Positions 10,272-23,641 of a stretch of DNA of 64,000 nucleotides are shown here, one piece after another. Location: positions 496,001-560,000 of the forward strand of contig NZ_NESF01000001.1 in assembly GCF_003063665.1 (NCBI RefSeq). The letters are read 5' to 3'. The notes beneath the pieces are model-generated. The model made no database searches and was not told the DNA's origin. It worked only from the letters and a program-made list of their open reading frames with translations. Position numbers and translations under genes: made by a program. Origin of the DNA: Limnohabitans sp. Hippo3. GTDB lineage: Bacteria; Pseudomonadota; Gammaproteobacteria; Burkholderiales; Burkholderiaceae_C. How positions within the stretch are numbered: the stretch's first letter is position 1; each line of letters begins with the position of its first letter.

Positions 10272-11600
10272 TCAGGCCAGGGTGGCGGCGATGCGCTCGG
10301 CGCATTGGCGGGCCTGATCGGCATCACGGGCTTCGACCATGACGCGCACCAAAGGCTCTGTGCCGCTGGCGCGGATCAGAACCCGCCCCGAATCGCCCAG
10401 CTGCGCCTCGGCAGCGCGGGTGGCGTCCCACAAAGGCCGATGGCCTTCCCAGTCAAAACCCGGCTTCAGGCGCACATTGATCAGCGTCTGTGGGAACAGT
10501 GTGATGCCCTCCAGCAACTGCGCCATGGTCTGCCCACTGCCCACACATGCTTGCAACACCTGCAAGGCGCTGACCAACCCGTCACCCGTGGTGTGCTTGT
10601 CCAGGGCCAGCAAATGGCCTGAACCTTCACCGCCGAGCAACCAGCCCTTGTCGTGCAAGACCTCCAGCACATAACGGTCGCCCACTTTGGCCCGCACAAA
10701 TTGCACGCCTCGCTGCTTGAGGGCCACTTCCACCGCCAGATTGGTCATCAAGGTGCCCACCGCGCCGGGCACGGCTTCATCCCGGGCCAGGCGGTCTGCG
10801 ACCATCAAATACAACAGCTCATCGCCATTGAACAGGCGACCACTGGCGTCCACGACTTGCAGGCGATCGGCATCGCCATCGAGCGCAATGCCGTAATCGG
10901 CCCGGTGGTCCTTGACCGCTTGCACCAGCGCCTGGGGGTGGGTCGCGCCCACGCCTTTGTTGATGTTCAGGCCGTCGGGCGAGCAGCCGATGGCCACCAC
11001 TTCGGCACCCAACTCATGGAACACCTTGGGCGCGATCTGGTAGGCGGCCCCGTGGGCGGCGTCCACCACAATCTTCAGGCCCTTGAGGGTCAGGTCGTTG
11101 GAGAAGGTGCTCTTGCAAAATTCGATGTAGCGACCTGCCGCATCGTCCAGACGCCGGGTTTTGCCCAGCGCGGCCGAATCCACCCAGACCGGGTCCTCAA
11201 GCAAGGTCGCTTCCACGGTCTCCTCCCAGGCGTCAGACAATTTCTTGCCTTGGGCGCTGAAGAACTTGATGCCGTTATCTGCAAAGGGGTTGTGGCTCGC
11301 ACTGATCACAACCCCCAAAGAAGCGCGTTGCGCGCGGGTCAGATAAGCGACGGCCGGAGTGGGCACCGGGCCCAGCAAGACGACATCGACCCCGGCCGAG
11401 TTGAAGCCCGACTCCAGGGCGCTTTCCAGCATGTACCCCGAAATGCGGGTGTCTTTGCCGATCAACACCGTTGGGTGCGCCTCTTGCGACTTCAAAACAC
11501 GGCCCACGGCATGCGCCAGGCGCAAGATGAAATCGGGCGTGATCGGGCTTTGGCCCACCGTGCCGCGAATGCCGTCTGTGCCGAAATATTGACGTGCCAT
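10272..11600 (-). CDS. glmM: Phosphoglucosamine mutase
   Basis: A 442-residue enzyme interconverting glucosamine-6-phosphate and glucosamine-1-phosphate, supplying UDP-GlcNAc for peptidoglycan and lipid A. The active-site loop [15 protein letters not shown] places the phosphoserine at Ser102. The metal loop DGDADR follows near residue 240, and [15 protein letters not shown] forms the C-terminal phosphate site. The ATG at 11598-11600 gives the usual [13 protein letters not shown] start. Gene order ftsH-folP-glmM is widely conserved in proteobacteria. Confidence 0.97.
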   Translation of the reverse strand: MARQYFGTDGIRGTVGQSPITPDFILRLAHAVGRVLKSQEAHPTVLIGKDTRISGYMLESALESGFNSAGVDVVLLGPVPTPAVAYLTRAQRASLGVVISASHNPFADNGIKFFSAQGKKLSDAWEETVEATLLEDPVWVDSAALGKTRRLDDAAGRYIEFCKSTFSNDLTLKGLKIVVDAAHGAAYQIAPKVFHELGAEVVAIGCSPDGLNINKGVGATHPQALVQAVKDHRADYGIALDGDADRLQVVDASGRLFNGDELLYLMVADRLARDEAVPGAVGTLMTNLAVEVALKQRGVQFVRAKVGDRYVLEVLHDKGWLLGGEGSGHLLALDKHTTGDGLVSALQVLQACVGSGQTMAQLLEGITLFPQTLINVRLKPGFDWEGHRPLWDATRAAEAQLGDSGRVLIRASGTEPLVRVMVEARDADQARQCAERIAATLA

Positions 11601-11687
11601 CTGAACAATCCTGATTTTTGTAATGACTGAGAGAATTTTAGTCGTCCAGACACACCGGAAAACTGACGGATACAAACGCTGAGCGCG

Positions 11688-12575
11688 TCAATGCGGCCTG
11701 GCGTTCTGGTTCATGGCCTGCCAGATCTTGAGCGCGTCCACCGTGTCCTTGACATCGTGCACCCGGACCACCGAAGCCCCCCGCTGCACCGCCAGCAAAG
11801 CCGCGGCCACACTGGCCGCTTGTCTTTGGGCAGGTTCCGGCACTTGCCCATCGTGGGCCAGTGCAGCGCCCAACGCTGATTTCCGGGACCAGCCCGCCAG
11901 GACAGGCCGTCCCAGGTGCAACAAGTCAGCCTGCTGCGCCAACAGCTGAAAATTCTGCGCCACCGTCTTGCCAAAGCCGATACCCGGGTCCAGCACCAGC
12001 CGGGCAGCGCCCACCCCAGCATCCAGCAAGGCGTGCATGCGGGCATGCAAAAAGTTTTCCACCTCGCGCAGCACATCGCCCGCCATGGTCTCGATTTGCA
12101 TGGTTTGCGGGTCACGGTGCATGTGCATCAGACACACACCGCAGCTTGGATGGGCAGCCACCACCTGCTCGGCCCCCGGCTGACGCAGCGCCCAGATGTC
12201 GTTGATGATGTCCACCCCCGCATCGAGCACCGCCTGCATCACCTCGGGCTTGTAAGTGTCCACCGATATGGGCACTTGCCAGCGAACCGCTTCGCGCAAA
12301 AAAGGAGCCAGCCGCGCCAACTCCTGCGCCATGGGCACCACCACAGCGCCTGGGCGGGTGGATTCCGCGCCGATGTCCAGAATGTCAGCCCCATCGCGCA
12401 ACAGTTGCTCGGCGTGGCGCAAGGCTTGGGCGGTTTCGGCATGTAGTCCGCCGTCCGAAAAAGAATCGGGCGTGAGATTGACAATGCCCATGACTTTGGG
12501 CTGCGACAGGTCCAGCTCAAATCGGGTGGTTTGCCAGTGCAAGGCGCTGTTCGGTCGGGTCAGGGGGGTGTCCAT
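11688..12575 (-). CDS. folP: Dihydropteroate synthase
   Basis: A 295-residue folate biosynthesis enzyme that condenses 6-hydroxymethyl-dihydropterin pyrophosphate with p-aminobenzoate; the target of sulfonamides. The conserved loops GIVNLTPDSFSDGG (residues about 30-43) and DIGAESTRPGA (near 66) are intact, as are LDPGIGFGKT and the C-terminal RVHDV. It lies between ftsH and glmM, the standard arrangement. No insertion or change typical of sulfonamide-resistant variants is obvious. Confidence 0.96.
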   Translation of the reverse strand: MDTPLTRPNSALHWQTTRFELDLSQPKVMGIVNLTPDSFSDGGLHAETAQALRHAEQLLRDGADILDIGAESTRPGAVVVPMAQELARLAPFLREAVRWQVPISVDTYKPEVMQAVLDAGVDIINDIWALRQPGAEQVVAAHPSCGVCLMHMHRDPQTMQIETMAGDVLREVENFLHARMHALLDAGVGAARLVLDPGIGFGKTVAQNFQLLAQQADLLHLGRPVLAGWSRKSALGAALAHDGQVPEPAQRQAASVAAALLAVQRGASVVRVHDVKDTVDALKIWQAMNQNARPH

Positions 12576-12638
12576 CGAGGTGACTCCATGAAAAACGGGG
12601 CCCGAAGGCCCCGCTGTGGTCAGGCGCTGCCTGAGCCA

Positions 12639-14555
<1,917 letters not shown>

Positions 14556-14661
14556 GAGGGGCTCCAATCGAAAAAAATGACTGTTCTCATTCTAGGCCTG
14601 TAGAAGGCGGCCATGGCACCCGAATCGGGTTTTGGCCCTCTAAAAGGCAGGAATTACGACA

Positions 14662-15324
14662 TCAAACACCGTGAATCAGGCCCATGCCCACCAAAAAAGT
14701 CTCCGCGGACTTGTCCCGGGAGGATTTGGGCTTGATCGGCTTGACCACCTTGAAGGTCTCCTTGAACATCTTGACGATCTGGCTGTAGCCACTGCCGTGG
14801 AAGACCTTGACCACCAAGGCGCCCTGCGGTTTCATGTGGTTTTGGGCGAATTCCACCGCCAACTCGATCAAATGCTGGACACGCGCCGCGTCCGAAGACT
14901 CGATGCCCGACAAATTGGGGGCCATGTCGGAGACCACCACATCGGCCTGGCGGCCTTCAAGCGCGGCTTCGAGCAAGGCGGCGACCTCGTTTTCACGGAA
15001 ATCTCCCTGAATGAAGTGCACACCTTCCACCGGAGCCATGGGCAAAATGTCCAGCGCGATGATGCGGCCGTTGAGTTCGCCCACCGCCGCGCCGTCCGGC
15101 GACAAACGGCGGCGCAGGTACTGGCTCCAGGCGCCCGGGGCCGAGCCCAGGTCCACCACCAGATCGCCCGGCCGGATCAAGCCCAGGGTTTCGTCGATTT
15201 CCTTGAGTTTGTAAGCCGCCCGCGCCCGGTAACCCTCTTTCAAGGCCAGTTTCACATAGGTGTCGTTGACGTGGTCGTTCAACCACGCTTTGTTCACCTT
15301 TTTACTTTTGGTTTTGACTTTCAT
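14662..15324 (-). CDS. rlmE: 23S rRNA (uridine-2'-O)-methyltransferase RlmE
   Basis: A 220-residue FtsJ-family methyltransferase that modifies U2552 of 23S rRNA during late 50S assembly. The K-D-K-E catalytic set is recognisable: Lys39 in RARAAYKL, the SAM loop [13 protein letters not shown] near residue 57, the Asp in [10 protein letters not shown], Lys in VVKVFHG, and Glu in SAETFLVG. The N-terminus is Lys-rich. ATG at 15322-15324 starts MKVKTKSKK. It is divergent from yhbY with only 31 bases between starts, as in many proteobacteria. Confidence 0.97.
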   Translation of the reverse strand: MKVKTKSKKVNKAWLNDHVNDTYVKLALKEGYRARAAYKLKEIDETLGLIRPGDLVVDLGSAPGAWSQYLRRRLSPDGAAVGELNGRIIALDILPMAPVEGVHFIQGDFRENEVAALLEAALEGRQADVVVSDMAPNLSGIESSDAARVQHLIELAVEFAQNHMKPQGALVVKVFHGSGYSQIVKMFKETFKVVKPIKPKSSRDKSAETFLVGMGLIHGV

Positions 15325-15355
15325 TCTTTTGCGTCCTTGCGGGGATAATACGGGG

Positions 15356-15829
15356 ATGCCCCAAATACAACTCACACCTGCCGAGCGCAAAGTCTTTCGC
15401 GCCGATGCCCACCACCTCGATCCCGTCGTCATGATCGGCGGCGATGGGCTGACCCCTGCCGTCATCAAGGAAACCGAAGCCGCCCTGAATGCCCACGGCC
15501 TGATCAAAATCCGTGTGCTGGGCGATGACCGCGCCGCACGTGAAGCCATGTTCGCCCAACTGGCTGAGCAGCTCAGCGCCGCGCCCATCCAGCACATCGG
15601 CAAACTGCTGATCCTGTGGCGGCCTCAGCCCGAGAAAATCAAGGAGCACGACGAGGACCGCAAAGCGGGCCCACGCGACTTCAAGATCCTCAAATACAGC
15701 TCACGCGGCGGCCAGCGCCCCGAAGTCAAAACTGTTCGCGTCCTGGGCAACCAGCGCCTGGCCGCTGGCGGCCAGATCAAGCGGGCCAAGCCCAAGCAAA
15801 AGTCGGTCAAAAAAGGCCGCCACGACTGA
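15356..15829 (+). CDS. yhbY: YhbY/CRS1-YhbY (CRM) domain RNA-binding protein
   Basis: A 157-residue protein with an N-terminal CRM domain (residues about 1-95), including [20 protein letters not shown] and [12 protein letters not shown]. The domain binds ribosomal RNA and is linked to 50S assembly, which fits its place opposite rlmE. Compared with the 97-residue E. coli protein it carries a C-terminal extension of about 60 residues rich in Lys, Arg and Gly, probably an RNA-binding tail; Burkholderiales homologues are often long in this way. ATG at 15356. Confidence 0.93.
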   Translation: MPQIQLTPAERKVFRADAHHLDPVVMIGGDGLTPAVIKETEAALNAHGLIKIRVLGDDRAAREAMFAQLAEQLSAAPIQHIGKLLILWRPQPEKIKEHDEDRKAGPRDFKILKYSSRGGQRPEVKTVRVLGNQRLAAGGQIKRAKPKQKSVKKGRHD

Positions 15830-15869
15830 AGTGCCCAAGCGCCCGCACCGGACGGGCACCCACCACCTA

Positions 15870-15895
15870 GGCCGCTGAACAGCGGCCTTTGTTTT
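15870..15895 (+). terminator. Rho-independent terminator after yhbY
   Basis: A 7-bp stem GGCCGCT/AGCGGCC (15870-15876, 15881-15887) with GAAC loop is followed by TTTGTTTT. It ends the yhbY transcript before the convergent greA gene. There is no T-run on the opposite strand. Confidence 0.85.
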
Positions 15896-15898
15896 GCC

Positions 15899-16375
15899 TC
15901 AAACGTAAGACACGCCCACGATCTCGTAACGGCGCACACCGCCCGGAGCCTGCACTTCGGCCACATCGCCCTCTTCCTTGCCAATCAAGGCGCGTGCAAT
16001 CGGGCTGCTGATGTTGATCAGCCCCAGCTTCAAATCGGCTTCGTCCTCGCCCACGATCTGGTAAGTCACAGACTCGCCCGTGCTCTCGTCTTCCAGCTCA
16101 ACCGTGGCGCCAAAAACCACGCGCCCACCTGCATCCACCGACGCCGGGTCGATGATTTGCGCGGCCGACAGCTTGCCTTCGATTTCCTGAATCCGGCCTT
16201 CGATGAAACCCTGACGGTCTTTGGCTGCATCGTATTCGGCGTTCTCGCTCAGGTCACCCTGGGCACGCGCTTCGGCAATGGCCTGGATCACGGCGGGACG
16301 GTCCACAGTTTTTAGGCGGTGCAACTCGTCCTTGAGTTTTTCGGCACCACGTTTGGTGATCGGGATGGTTGACAT
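15899..16375 (-). CDS. greA: Transcription elongation factor GreA
   Basis: A 158-residue factor that enters the RNA polymerase secondary channel and stimulates cleavage of backtracked RNA. The N-terminal coiled coil carries the acidic tip [18 protein letters not shown] (residues about 35-52), followed by the C-terminal FKBP-like domain ending in YEIVGVSYV. The ATG at 16373-16375 gives the standard MSTIPIT start; the much longer open frame upstream is not coding. It follows carB in the same direction, beyond a terminator. Confidence 0.97.
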   Translation of the reverse strand: MSTIPITKRGAEKLKDELHRLKTVDRPAVIQAIAEARAQGDLSENAEYDAAKDRQGFIEGRIQEIEGKLSAAQIIDPASVDAGGRVVFGATVELEDESTGESVTYQIVGEDEADLKLGLINISSPIARALIGKEEGDVAEVQAPGGVRRYEIVGVSYV

Positions 16376-16389
16376 GTTCTCGTTACTCC

Positions 16390-16422
16390 AAAAGGAAACC
16401 GCCGAGCGATGAGACTCGGCGG
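16390..16422 (-). terminator. Rho-independent terminator of carAB
   Basis: On the minus strand CCGCCGAG pairs with CTCGGCGG (8 bp, 16415-16422 and 16399-16406) across an 8-base loop, followed by TTTCCTTTT. It lies 58 bases after the carB stop and upstream of greA. Confidence 0.8.
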
Positions 16423-16479
16423 TCATTGGCAACATTATGCCCCGCACCCGGGTCAGGGTGCAGGACGAGGGGCCAAAGG

Positions 16480-19400
16480 TCAGGCGGCCAGTTGCGCGTG
16501 CATGTCCTGAATGGAAATCACGCCCAGTTGGTCCATGTACTTCATGCCCTCCACAGCGGCTTCCGCGCCTGCGATGGTGGTGAAGGTGGTGACGCGGTTG
16601 AGCAAGGCCGAGGTGCGGATGTGGCGCGAGTCGGCGATGGCGTTGCGGCGCTCTTCGACCGTGTTGATCACCAGCACGATTTCGTTGTTCTTGATCATGT
16701 CCACGATGTGCGGGCGGCCTTCGGTCACCTTGTTCACCGTGGCACAAGCCACGCCTGCGGCCTGAATGGCCGCAGCCGTGCCCTTGGTGGCCACCAGCTC
16801 AAAGCCCTGGGCTACCAACTGGCGGGCCACTTCGATGGCGCGAGCCTTGTCGTTGTTTTTCACCGAGATGAACACCTTGCCCGAGGGCGTGCCGTCGGCC
16901 TTGGTGGGACGCGGCAGCTTGGTGCCAGCGCCCAATTGGCTCTTCACAAAGGCTTCGCCAAAGGTCTTGCCCACGCCCATGACTTCGCCCGTGGATTTCA
17001 TCTCGGGGCCAAGGATGGTGTCCACACCCGGGAACTTCACGAAGGGGAACACGGCTTCTTTCACGCTGAAATAAGGCGGTGTGACTTCTTTGGTGATGCC
17101 TTGCGACGCGAGAGACTGGCCCGCCATGCAGCGCGCCGCCACCTTGGCCAGCTGGATACCCGTGGCTTTGGAAACATAAGGCACAGTGCGAGAGGCTCGG
17201 GGGTTGACTTCCAGCACGTAAATGACATCTTTGCCGTCCACATGCTGGATGGCAAACTGCACGTTCATCAGGCCCACCACGTTCAGCGCACCAGCCATGG
17301 CGGCCGATTGGCGCTTGAGTTCGGTCACGGTGGCTTCCGACAAGGAATAAGGCGGCAAGGAACACGCCGAGTCACCGCTGTGCACGCCCGCCTGCTCGAT
17401 GTGCTCCATCACGCCACCGATGAAGGTCTTGCCTTCAGGGTCACGCAGGCAGTCCACATCGCATTCGATGGCGTCGTTCAGGAAACGGTCGAGCAACACA
17501 GGCGAATCGTGCGACACCTTGACCGCTTCGCGCATGTAACGCTCCAGATCGCGTTGCTCGTGCACGATTTCCATGGCGCGGCCACCCAGCACGTAGCTGG
17601 GGCGAACGACCAAGGGGTAACCCAAGGCGGCCGCTTTTTCCAAGGCTTCGGCCTCGGTCCGTGCTGTGGCGTTGGGCGGCTGGCGCAGACCGAGGTCTTG
17701 CAGCAGTTTCTGGAAACGCTCACGGTCTTCGGCCGCGTCGATCATGTCGGGGCTGGTACCGATGATGGGCACGCCAGCGGCTTCCAAATCGAGCGCCAAC
17801 TTCAAAGGCGTTTGGCCACCGTATTGCACGATGACGCCTGTGGGCTTTTCCTTGTCGACGATTTCGAGCACGTCTTCCAAAGTCACGGGCTCGAAGTACA
17901 AACGGTCCGAGGTGTCGTAATCGGTCGACACGGTCTCGGGGTTGCAGTTGACCATGATGGTTTCGTAACCATCTTCGCGCATGGCCAAGGCGGCATGCAC
18001 GCAGCAGTAATCAAACTCGATGCCCTGACCGATGCGGTTGGGGCCACCACCCAGCACCATGATTTTTTTGTTGTTGGTGGGCTCGGCTTCGCACTCACCG
18101 TCGCCATTCCCCTCGTAGCAGGAATACATGTAGGCGGTGTCGGTCGAGAACTCGGCCGCGCAGGTGTCCACGCGTTTGTAGACGGGGCGAACGTTCAGGG
18201 CATGTCGGCGTGCACGCACCACATGCTCGGTGGTTTTGAGCAGCTTGGCCAAGCGGCGGTCCGAAAAGCCTTTCTTCTTGAGCGCACGCAACTCGTCGGC
18301 CGTGATGGCTTCGAGCGTGGTGGTTTCCAGTTCCAGTTCGATCTTCACGATCTCTTCGATCTGCACCAGGAACCAGGGGTCAATTTTGGTCAAGGCAAAC
18401 ACCTCGTCCACGCTCAGGCCCATGGCAAAAGCATCGCCCACGTACCAGATGCGCTCGGGACCGGGCTCGCCCAGCTCCTTTTCGAGCACTTCACGGTCCT
18501 GGGTTTTCTCGTTCATGCCGTCCACGCCGACTTCCAGGCCGCGCAGGGCTTTCTGGAAAGACTCCTGGAAGGTCCGGCCCATGGCCATGACTTCGCCCAC
18601 CGATTTCATCTGGGTGGTCAGGCGGCTGTCGGCCATCGGGAACTTCTCAAAGGCGAAACGCGGGATCTTGGTGACCACGTAATCGATCGAGGGCTCGAAC
18701 GAGGCGGGCGTGGCACCACCCGTGATTTCATTGCGCAACTCGTCGAGCGTGTAGCCCACGGCCAGCTTGGCCGCCACTTTGGCGATGGGGAAGCCCGTGG
18801 CCTTGGAGGCCAAGGCCGACGAACGCGACACCCGGGGGTTCATCTCGATGACGACCATGCGGCCATCTTTGGGGTTGATCGAGAACTGCACGTTGGAGCC
18901 GCCCGTGTCCACACCAATCTCGCGCAAAACGGCCAAAGAGGCGTTGCGCAGGATCTGGTATTCCTTGTCGGTCAGCGTCTGGGCTGGCGCCACGGTGATC
19001 GAGTCGCCCGTGTGCACGCCCATGGGGTCCAGGTTTTCGATCGAGCAGATGATGATGCAGTTGTCCGCCTTGTCGCGCACCACTTCCATCTCGTACTCTT
19101 TCCAGCCCAGCAGCGACTCTTCGATCAGCAGCTCATTGGTGGGAGACGCTTCGAGACCGCGCTTGCAAATCGTCTCGAACTCTTCGGGGTTGTAGGCGAT
19201 ACCGCCGCCAGTGCCACCGAGCGTGAAGCTGGGGCGAATCACAGTGGGGAAGCCGACGCGCTTTTGCACGTCCCAGGCTTCTTCCATGCTGTGGGCGATG
19301 CCCGAGCGGGCGGAGCCCAGACCGATTTTGGTCATGGCGTCCTTGAACTTCAGGCGGTCTTCGGCCTTGTCGATGGCCTCGGGCGTCGCGCCGATCAGCT

Positions 19401-19740
19401 CAACTTTGTACTTTTCGAGCACGCCGTGACGCCACAAATCCAAAGCGCAGTTGAGCGCAGTCTGGCCACCCATGGTGGGCAGGATGGCGTCCGGGCGTTC
19501 CTTGGCGATGATCTTTTCGACCGTTTGCCAGGTGATGGGCTCGATGTAGGTCACGTCGGCCGTGGCCGGGTCGGTCATGATCGTGGCAGGGTTGCTGTTG
19601 ATCAGGATGACTTTGTAACCTTCTTCGCGCAGGGCCTTACAGGCCTGCACGCCGGAATAGTCGAATTCGCAGGCCTGGCCGATGATGATCGGGCCCGCGC
19701 CAATGATGAGGATGCTTTTGAGGTCGGTGCGCTTAGGCAT
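16480..19740 (-). CDS. carB: Carbamoyl-phosphate synthase large subunit
   Basis: A 1086-residue subunit that makes carbamoyl phosphate from bicarbonate, ammonia (channelled from CarA) and two ATP, for arginine and pyrimidine synthesis. It has two ATP-grasp halves: the N-terminal one opens with [20 protein letters not shown] and the second with [18 protein letters not shown] near residue 560. The C-terminal MGS-like allosteric domain is where UMP and ornithine usually bind. The carA stop and carB start overlap as TAATG, so translation is coupled. Confidence 0.98.
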   Translation of the reverse strand: MPKRTDLKSILIIGAGPIIIGQACEFDYSGVQACKALREEGYKVILINSNPATIMTDPATADVTYIEPITWQTVEKIIAKERPDAILPTMGGQTALNCALDLWRHGVLEKYKVELIGATPEAIDKAEDRLKFKDAMTKIGLGSARSGIAHSMEEAWDVQKRVGFPTVIRPSFTLGGTGGGIAYNPEEFETICKRGLEASPTNELLIEESLLGWKEYEMEVVRDKADNCIIICSIENLDPMGVHTGDSITVAPAQTLTDKEYQILRNASLAVLREIGVDTGGSNVQFSINPKDGRMVVIEMNPRVSRSSALASKATGFPIAKVAAKLAVGYTLDELRNEITGGATPASFEPSIDYVVTKIPRFAFEKFPMADSRLTTQMKSVGEVMAMGRTFQESFQKALRGLEVGVDGMNEKTQDREVLEKELGEPGPERIWYVGDAFAMGLSVDEVFALTKIDPWFLVQIEEIVKIELELETTTLEAITADELRALKKKGFSDRRLAKLLKTTEHVVRARRHALNVRPVYKRVDTCAAEFSTDTAYMYSCYEGNGDGECEAEPTNNKKIMVLGGGPNRIGQGIEFDYCCVHAALAMREDGYETIMVNCNPETVSTDYDTSDRLYFEPVTLEDVLEIVDKEKPTGVIVQYGGQTPLKLALDLEAAGVPIIGTSPDMIDAAEDRERFQKLLQDLGLRQPPNATARTEAEALEKAAALGYPLVVRPSYVLGGRAMEIVHEQRDLERYMREAVKVSHDSPVLLDRFLNDAIECDVDCLRDPEGKTFIGGVMEHIEQAGVHSGDSACSLPPYSLSEATVTELKRQSAAMAGALNVVGLMNVQFAIQHVDGKDVIYVLEVNPRASRTVPYVSKATGIQLAKVAARCMAGQSLASQGITKEVTPPYFSVKEAVFPFVKFPGVDTILGPEMKSTGEVMGVGKTFGEAFVKSQLGAGTKLPRPTKADGTPSGKVFISVKNNDKARAIEVARQLVAQGFELVATKGTAAAIQAAGVACATVNKVTEGRPHIVDMIKNNEIVLVINTVEERRNAIADSRHIRTSALLNRVTTFTTIAGAEAAVEGMKYMDQLGVISIQDMHAQLAA

Positions 19741-20915
19741 TATTTGTTCTCCTGGGCCGAGGCCATCAATGCCGTGAAGCGGTCAAACAGGTAAGCAATG
19801 TCGTTCGGGCCGGGCGAAGCTTCGGGGTGACCCTGGAAGCAAAACGCGGGCTTGTCGGTGCGGGCCAAGCCTTGCAAGGTGCCGTCAAACAAGGACACGT
19901 GCGTGGCACGCAAGTTGGCGGGCAAGGACTTTTCGTCCACCGCAAAACCGTGGTTCTGGCTGGTGATGGACACGCGGCCGGAATCGAGGTCTTTCACAGG
20001 GTGGTTGGCACCGTGGTGGCCAAACTTCATTTTAAAAGTCTTGGCACCACTGGCCAAAGCCATGATCTGGTGACCCAGGCAAATGCCGAAGGTAGGGATG
20101 CCGGTTTCGATCAACTCGGAAACGGCGGCAATCGCGTAATCGCAAGGCTGTGGGTCGCCTGGGCCGTTGGACAAAAAGATGCCATCGGGCTTGTGTTGGA
20201 GCACTTCGGCGGCGGGTGTCTTGGCCGGCACCACGGTGACTTTGCAGCCGCGCTCGGCCAGCATGCGCAAGATGTTTTTCTTGACGCCGAAGTCATAAGC
20301 CACCACATGGAACTGGGGGGCGGTCTGCGTGCCATAACCAGCGCCCAGCTGCCATTCGGTTTGGGTCCAATCGTAAGGCTGAGCCACAGTGACTTGTTGC
20401 GCCAGGTCCAGGCCGGCCATGCTCGGGGCCGCCTTCGCGGCAGCAATCGCCTGGTCAATCACCGCTTGGGTCACTTCCTGGCCTTTGGCCAAGCCCACAA
20501 TGGCACCGTTTTGAGCACCCTTGGTGCGCAAGATGCGGGTCAGCCGGCGAGTGTCGATGTTGGCAATGGCCACAGTCCCAGCGTCAGCCAGGTAGGACGA
20601 CAAGGTTTGGCTGGAGCGGAAGTTGCTCGCCACCAAAGGCAGGTCTTTGATGATGAGGCCTGCGGCATGGACTTGGTCAGCTTCGATGTCCTCCACGTTG
20701 ACGCCGTAATTGCCGATGTGCGGGTACGTCAGGGTGACGATCTGCTGGCAATAGCTGGGGTCGGTGAGGATTTCCTGGTAGCCGGTGAGCGAGGTGTTGA
20801 ACACCACTTCGCCGACGGTGGAGCCGGTGGCTCCGATCGAATTGCCGATAAAGACCGTGCCGTCTGCAAGCGCCAATATGGCGGGCGGGAATGTTCCCTG
20901 AAGAGACAAAAGCAC
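19740..20915 (-). CDS. carA: Carbamoyl-phosphate synthase small subunit
   Basis: A 391-residue glutamine amidotransferase subunit that releases ammonia from glutamine and passes it to CarB. The N-terminal CPSase domain ([32 protein letters not shown]) is followed by a class I amidotransferase with the nucleophile elbow [13 protein letters not shown] and the C-terminal [10 protein letters not shown]. The start is the GTG at 20913-20915, because CCGGAG lies six bases upstream; an in-frame GTG 12 codons earlier lacks this. A leader of about 120 bases separates it from a good -10 box. Confidence 0.96.
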   Translation of the reverse strand: MLLSLQGTFPPAILALADGTVFIGNSIGATGSTVGEVVFNTSLTGYQEILTDPSYCQQIVTLTYPHIGNYGVNVEDIEADQVHAAGLIIKDLPLVASNFRSSQTLSSYLADAGTVAIANIDTRRLTRILRTKGAQNGAIVGLAKGQEVTQAVIDQAIAAAKAAPSMAGLDLAQQVTVAQPYDWTQTEWQLGAGYGTQTAPQFHVVAYDFGVKKNILRMLAERGCKVTVVPAKTPAAEVLQHKPDGIFLSNGPGDPQPCDYAIAAVSELIETGIPTFGICLGHQIMALASGAKTFKMKFGHHGANHPVKDLDSGRVSITSQNHGFAVDEKSLPANLRATHVSLFDGTLQGLARTDKPAFCFQGHPEASPGPNDIAYLFDRFTALMASAQENK

Positions 20916-21042
20916 TGGGTTCTCCGGAATAGTTCGGGTACGCCTCAGCACTCACCAGAGAGGGGATCTCTTTTTGGCTGCTTGTTCGAGGAATGGGCCT
21001 AGGATGGACTGTGGCGTACAGGTTGATGCGGGAAAGCCTCTC

Positions 21043-21048
21043 ATTATA
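21043..21048 (-). promoter_or_regulatory. Candidate -10 box (TATAAT) for carAB
   Basis: A perfect TATAAT on the minus strand, 128 bases before the carA GTG and downstream of the methyltransferase gene. No clear -35 box is seen at normal spacing. The leader between it and carA holds no ATG-started peptide that I can support. Confidence 0.5.
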
Positions 21049-21115
21049 GCTGAGGACTGCTAGTAAACCCTGACAAACCGCCCACCATGACGGTCCGGCA
21101 AAGCCGCCAAAGTGC

Positions 21116-21889
21116 TCAAAGACCTGCGGTGGCGCTGGCGTGCAGGCAAATGGCCGCTGCAGTGGCCACGTTGAGGGATTCTTCCCCGCCAGGCTGTGCA
21201 ATGCGCACCTGGTGCTGCGCCATGGCCATCAGGCTGGCGCTGACGCCCTGCCCTTCGTGACCGAAGACCCAGGCACACTTTTGAGGCAAATTTCCCGCTT
21301 GCAGCAAGGCGTGCAAAAACGGCCCCTCGTGTGAGCTGGTGGTGAGCAAGGGCACCTGCAAGGCTGCCACATCAGCCTCGCTGAGTGCTTCGACCAGATG
21401 CAGGCCAAAGTGCGCCCCCATGCCGGCCCGCAGCACTTTGGGCGACCACAGGGCCGCCGTGCCTTTGATCGCCAGCACCTGGCGGTAACCAAATGCCGAC
21501 GCACAGCGCAAGATGGCCCCGACATTGCCGGCATCCTGCAAACGGTCCAGCACAACGGTGGGCGCGTCCGGCAAGACCTCATGACCGGCACGCCAGTCGA
21601 CCACAAAGCCCATGCGGGCCGGAGATTCCAAGCCACTCAAGCTGGCAAACAGGGCATCGGGCAGCACAAACACCTGATCGGTCAAGCCTCGCCATTGGTC
21701 GCCCTGCTCGGCCTGAAACGACTCGGTCAACACCAGCTGCAGCGGCCGCACACCGCGCTCCAGTGCTGCACGGCACAAGTGGTCCCCCTCCAGCCAGAAC
21801 TGCCCTGCTTTGCGGTAAGCCGTGGAGTCCTGGGCCAAACGTCGCCAGGTTTTGAGCTGCGGGTTGTCCCGCGAGCTGATCGATTTCAT
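21116..21889 (-). CDS. TrmH-family (SpoU) RNA 2'-O-methyltransferase
   Basis: A 257-residue protein of the SPOUT class. It has an N-terminal substrate-binding domain ([17 protein letters not shown]) and the trefoil-knot SAM motifs: [19 protein letters not shown] (motif 1, near residue 110), [11 protein letters not shown] (motif 2) and [18 protein letters not shown] (motif 3). It resembles RlmB/TrmH-type enzymes, but the modified base cannot be read from sequence. Its ATG overlaps the rnhB stop as ATGA, so it is the end of the long lpx-rnhB operon. Confidence 0.9.
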   Translation of the reverse strand: MKSISSRDNPQLKTWRRLAQDSTAYRKAGQFWLEGDHLCRAALERGVRPLQLVLTESFQAEQGDQWRGLTDQVFVLPDALFASLSGLESPARMGFVVDWRAGHEVLPDAPTVVLDRLQDAGNVGAILRCASAFGYRQVLAIKGTAALWSPKVLRAGMGAHFGLHLVEALSEADVAALQVPLLTTSSHEGPFLHALLQAGNLPQKCAWVFGHEGQGVSASLMAMAQHQVRIAQPGGEESLNVATAAAICLHASATAGL

Positions 21890-22503
21890 CGCACACTCCT
21901 GGCCACAGGGGCAAATGTCATGCGGTGGCAGTCTGCCGGACCATGCGCTTGCAAAGCAGCCAGGTGCTGCGCTGTGCCATAGCCCTTATGCTGGTCAAAA
22001 CCATACAAGGGGTATTGTTGGTGCATCGCTTCGCACAAACGATCGCGGTGTACCTTGGCCAAAATCGAAGCGGCCGAGATGGCGGGCACCAGCGCGTCGC
22101 CTTGGACGATGGCTTCGGCACGAATGGACAAGGTGGGCAAACGGTTCCCGTCCACCAGCACCAACTTGGGCGGCAAGCGCAAGGCCTCGACGGCACGCTT
22201 CATGGCCAGCATTGTGGCTTGCAGAATATTGAGCTGGTCAATCTCCTGCACCGTCGCTTCGGCAATGGCGCAGCACAAAGCCCGAGCACGGATTTCGTCA
22301 AACAGGGCTTCTCGGCGCTTGGCTGTGAGTTTTTTGGAGTCGTTCAGTCCGCGTATAGGATTCAGGTCGTCCAGGATCACCGCTGCTGCGACCACAGGTC
22401 CCGCCAAAGGCCCGCGCCCGGCCTCGTCCACCCCGGCCACCAGACCATGGGTCTCCCAGTTCAAGGTTTTTTGCTCAAGCAGCAAGGACTTTTTGGATCG
22501 CAT
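21886..22503 (-). CDS. rnhB: Ribonuclease HII
   Basis: A 205-residue endonuclease that cuts RNA in RNA-DNA hybrids and removes misincorporated ribonucleotides. The active-site residues Asp and Glu are in [15 protein letters not shown] (near residue 25); DSKKL, the Asp of LVDGN and a later Asp complete the set. The chosen ATG (22501-22503) makes the gene overlap the end of lpxB by 29 bases; a later start is possible. Location right after lpxB is the normal arrangement. Confidence 0.95.
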   Translation of the reverse strand: MRSKKSLLLEQKTLNWETHGLVAGVDEAGRGPLAGPVVAAAVILDDLNPIRGLNDSKKLTAKRREALFDEIRARALCCAIAEATVQEIDQLNILQATMLAMKRAVEALRLPPKLVLVDGNRLPTLSIRAEAIVQGDALVPAISAASILAKVHRDRLCEAMHQQYPLYGFDQHKGYGTAQHLAALQAHGPADCHRMTFAPVARSVR

Positions 22504-23641
22504 GGCTGGCCAGCGTCGGCATGTCACGACGCAATTGAAGGTGCAGGTCGGCAAAACGCTGCTGGGTCTTGGCCACCGCCGCAGGATCGTCCAGCCAACG
22601 CAAAACAGCCTGGGCCAAGGCCTGGGGCTGCACCTGCTCTTGCAAGAATTCGGGCACCAAGCCTTCGTTGCACAGGATGTTGGGCAAGCCAATCCAGGGC
22701 AACAAGCGCTTGCGGTTGGCAATTTGCCAGGACAGCCATTGCATTTTGTAGGCGATGACCATGGGGCGTTTGTGCAAGGCGGTCTCGAGGGTGGCCGTGC
22801 CGCTGGCCACCAAAGCCACATCACAAGCGGCCTGCACTTCGTGAGAACAGCCCATCACCACATGAACATGCGCCTGCATGCCGGCTTCGGCAATGGCCGC
22901 CTCCACCATGGGCTTCAAGAGGTCATGCGTGGGCAAAACGAACTTCAGCTCAGGCCTTTGCTGACGCATGAGATGCGCCGCTTGCAAAAACGGCAAAGCC
23001 AAGCCTTTGACCTCGGACGGCCTGCTGCCCGGCAACAAGGCCACGACGGTGGCCTCTGCAGCCAAGCCCAAGGATTGACGAGCGTGCAAGCGGTCTGGCT
23101 CCTGTGCGATCACATCGGCCACCGGGTGCCCGACGAAGGTGCCCTCGATCCCGTGCTGAGCCAACAAATCTGGTTCAAAAGGGTAAATGCACAGCACATG
23201 GTTCACGCTGTCACGGATTTTTTGCACCCGCTCTGGCCGCCAGGCCCAAATGGACGGGCACACCAACTGAACCGTGGGCACGCCCTTTTGCCGCAGCAAA
23301 CGCTCCACGGGCAAATTGAAGTCGGAAGCATCCACCCCCACATACAGGTCCGGGGGCGAAGCCAGCAAGTCCTGAATCAAGGCCTGCCGGATGCCATGGA
23401 TGTGGCGGTAACGCCAAAGCGCCTCCACCAAACCGCGCACCGACAACTCGTCACAGGACCAGCGTGACATGAAACCGGTCGCATCCATTTGCGGTCCGCC
23501 AATGCCCGAAGCTTGCAAGCGCGGCCAGGTTTTTTGCATGCCTTGCAACAACAAGGCCGCGAGCATGTCACCCGAACGCTCGGCCGCGACCATGCTCACG
23601 CACAGGTCTGGCGCGGCCACGTCAGTTGGTGCGTCTGCCAT
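22475..23641 (-). CDS. lpxB: Lipid-A-disaccharide synthase
   Basis: A 388-residue GT-B glycosyltransferase (family GT19) that joins UDP-2,3-diacyl-GlcN and lipid X to form the beta-1,6 disaccharide of lipid A. Family features are [15 protein letters not shown] at the N-terminus, [14 protein letters not shown], and [11 protein letters not shown] near the middle. The ATG at 23639-23641 overlaps the stop of the upstream aminotransferase gene (ATGA), giving tight coupling. In this operon its substrates may carry a 3-amino sugar, if the two preceding genes are gnnA and gnnB. Confidence 0.96.
   Translation of the reverse strand: MADAPTDVAAPDLCVSMVAAERSGDMLAALLLQGMQKTWPRLQASGIGGPQMDATGFMSRWSCDELSVRGLVEALWRYRHIHGIRQALIQDLLASPPDLYVGVDASDFNLPVERLLRQKGVPTVQLVCPSIWAWRPERVQKIRDSVNHVLCIYPFEPDLLAQHGIEGTFVGHPVADVIAQEPDRLHARQSLGLAAEATVVALLPGSRPSEVKGLALPFLQAAHLMRQQRPELKFVLPTHDLLKPMVEAAIAEAGMQAHVHVVMGCSHEVQAACDVALVASGTATLETALHKRPMVIAYKMQWLSWQIANRKRLLPWIGLPNILCNEGLVPEFLQEQVQPQALAQAVLRWLDDPAAVAKTQQRFADLHLQLRRDMPTLASHAIQKVLAA

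Noticed and set aside
16369..19794. Open frame of 1141 codons on the + strand opposite carB
   Set aside because: It mirrors the real carB frame in GC-rich DNA, is full of His/Gly/Ala/Gln from reversed codons, and has no domain or ribosome binding site.
20950..20985. AGAGA/TCTCT hairpin with T-run in the carA leader
   Set aside because: The T-run is on the + strand where no gene needs terminating; on the carA strand it is not followed by T. Kept only as leader sequence.
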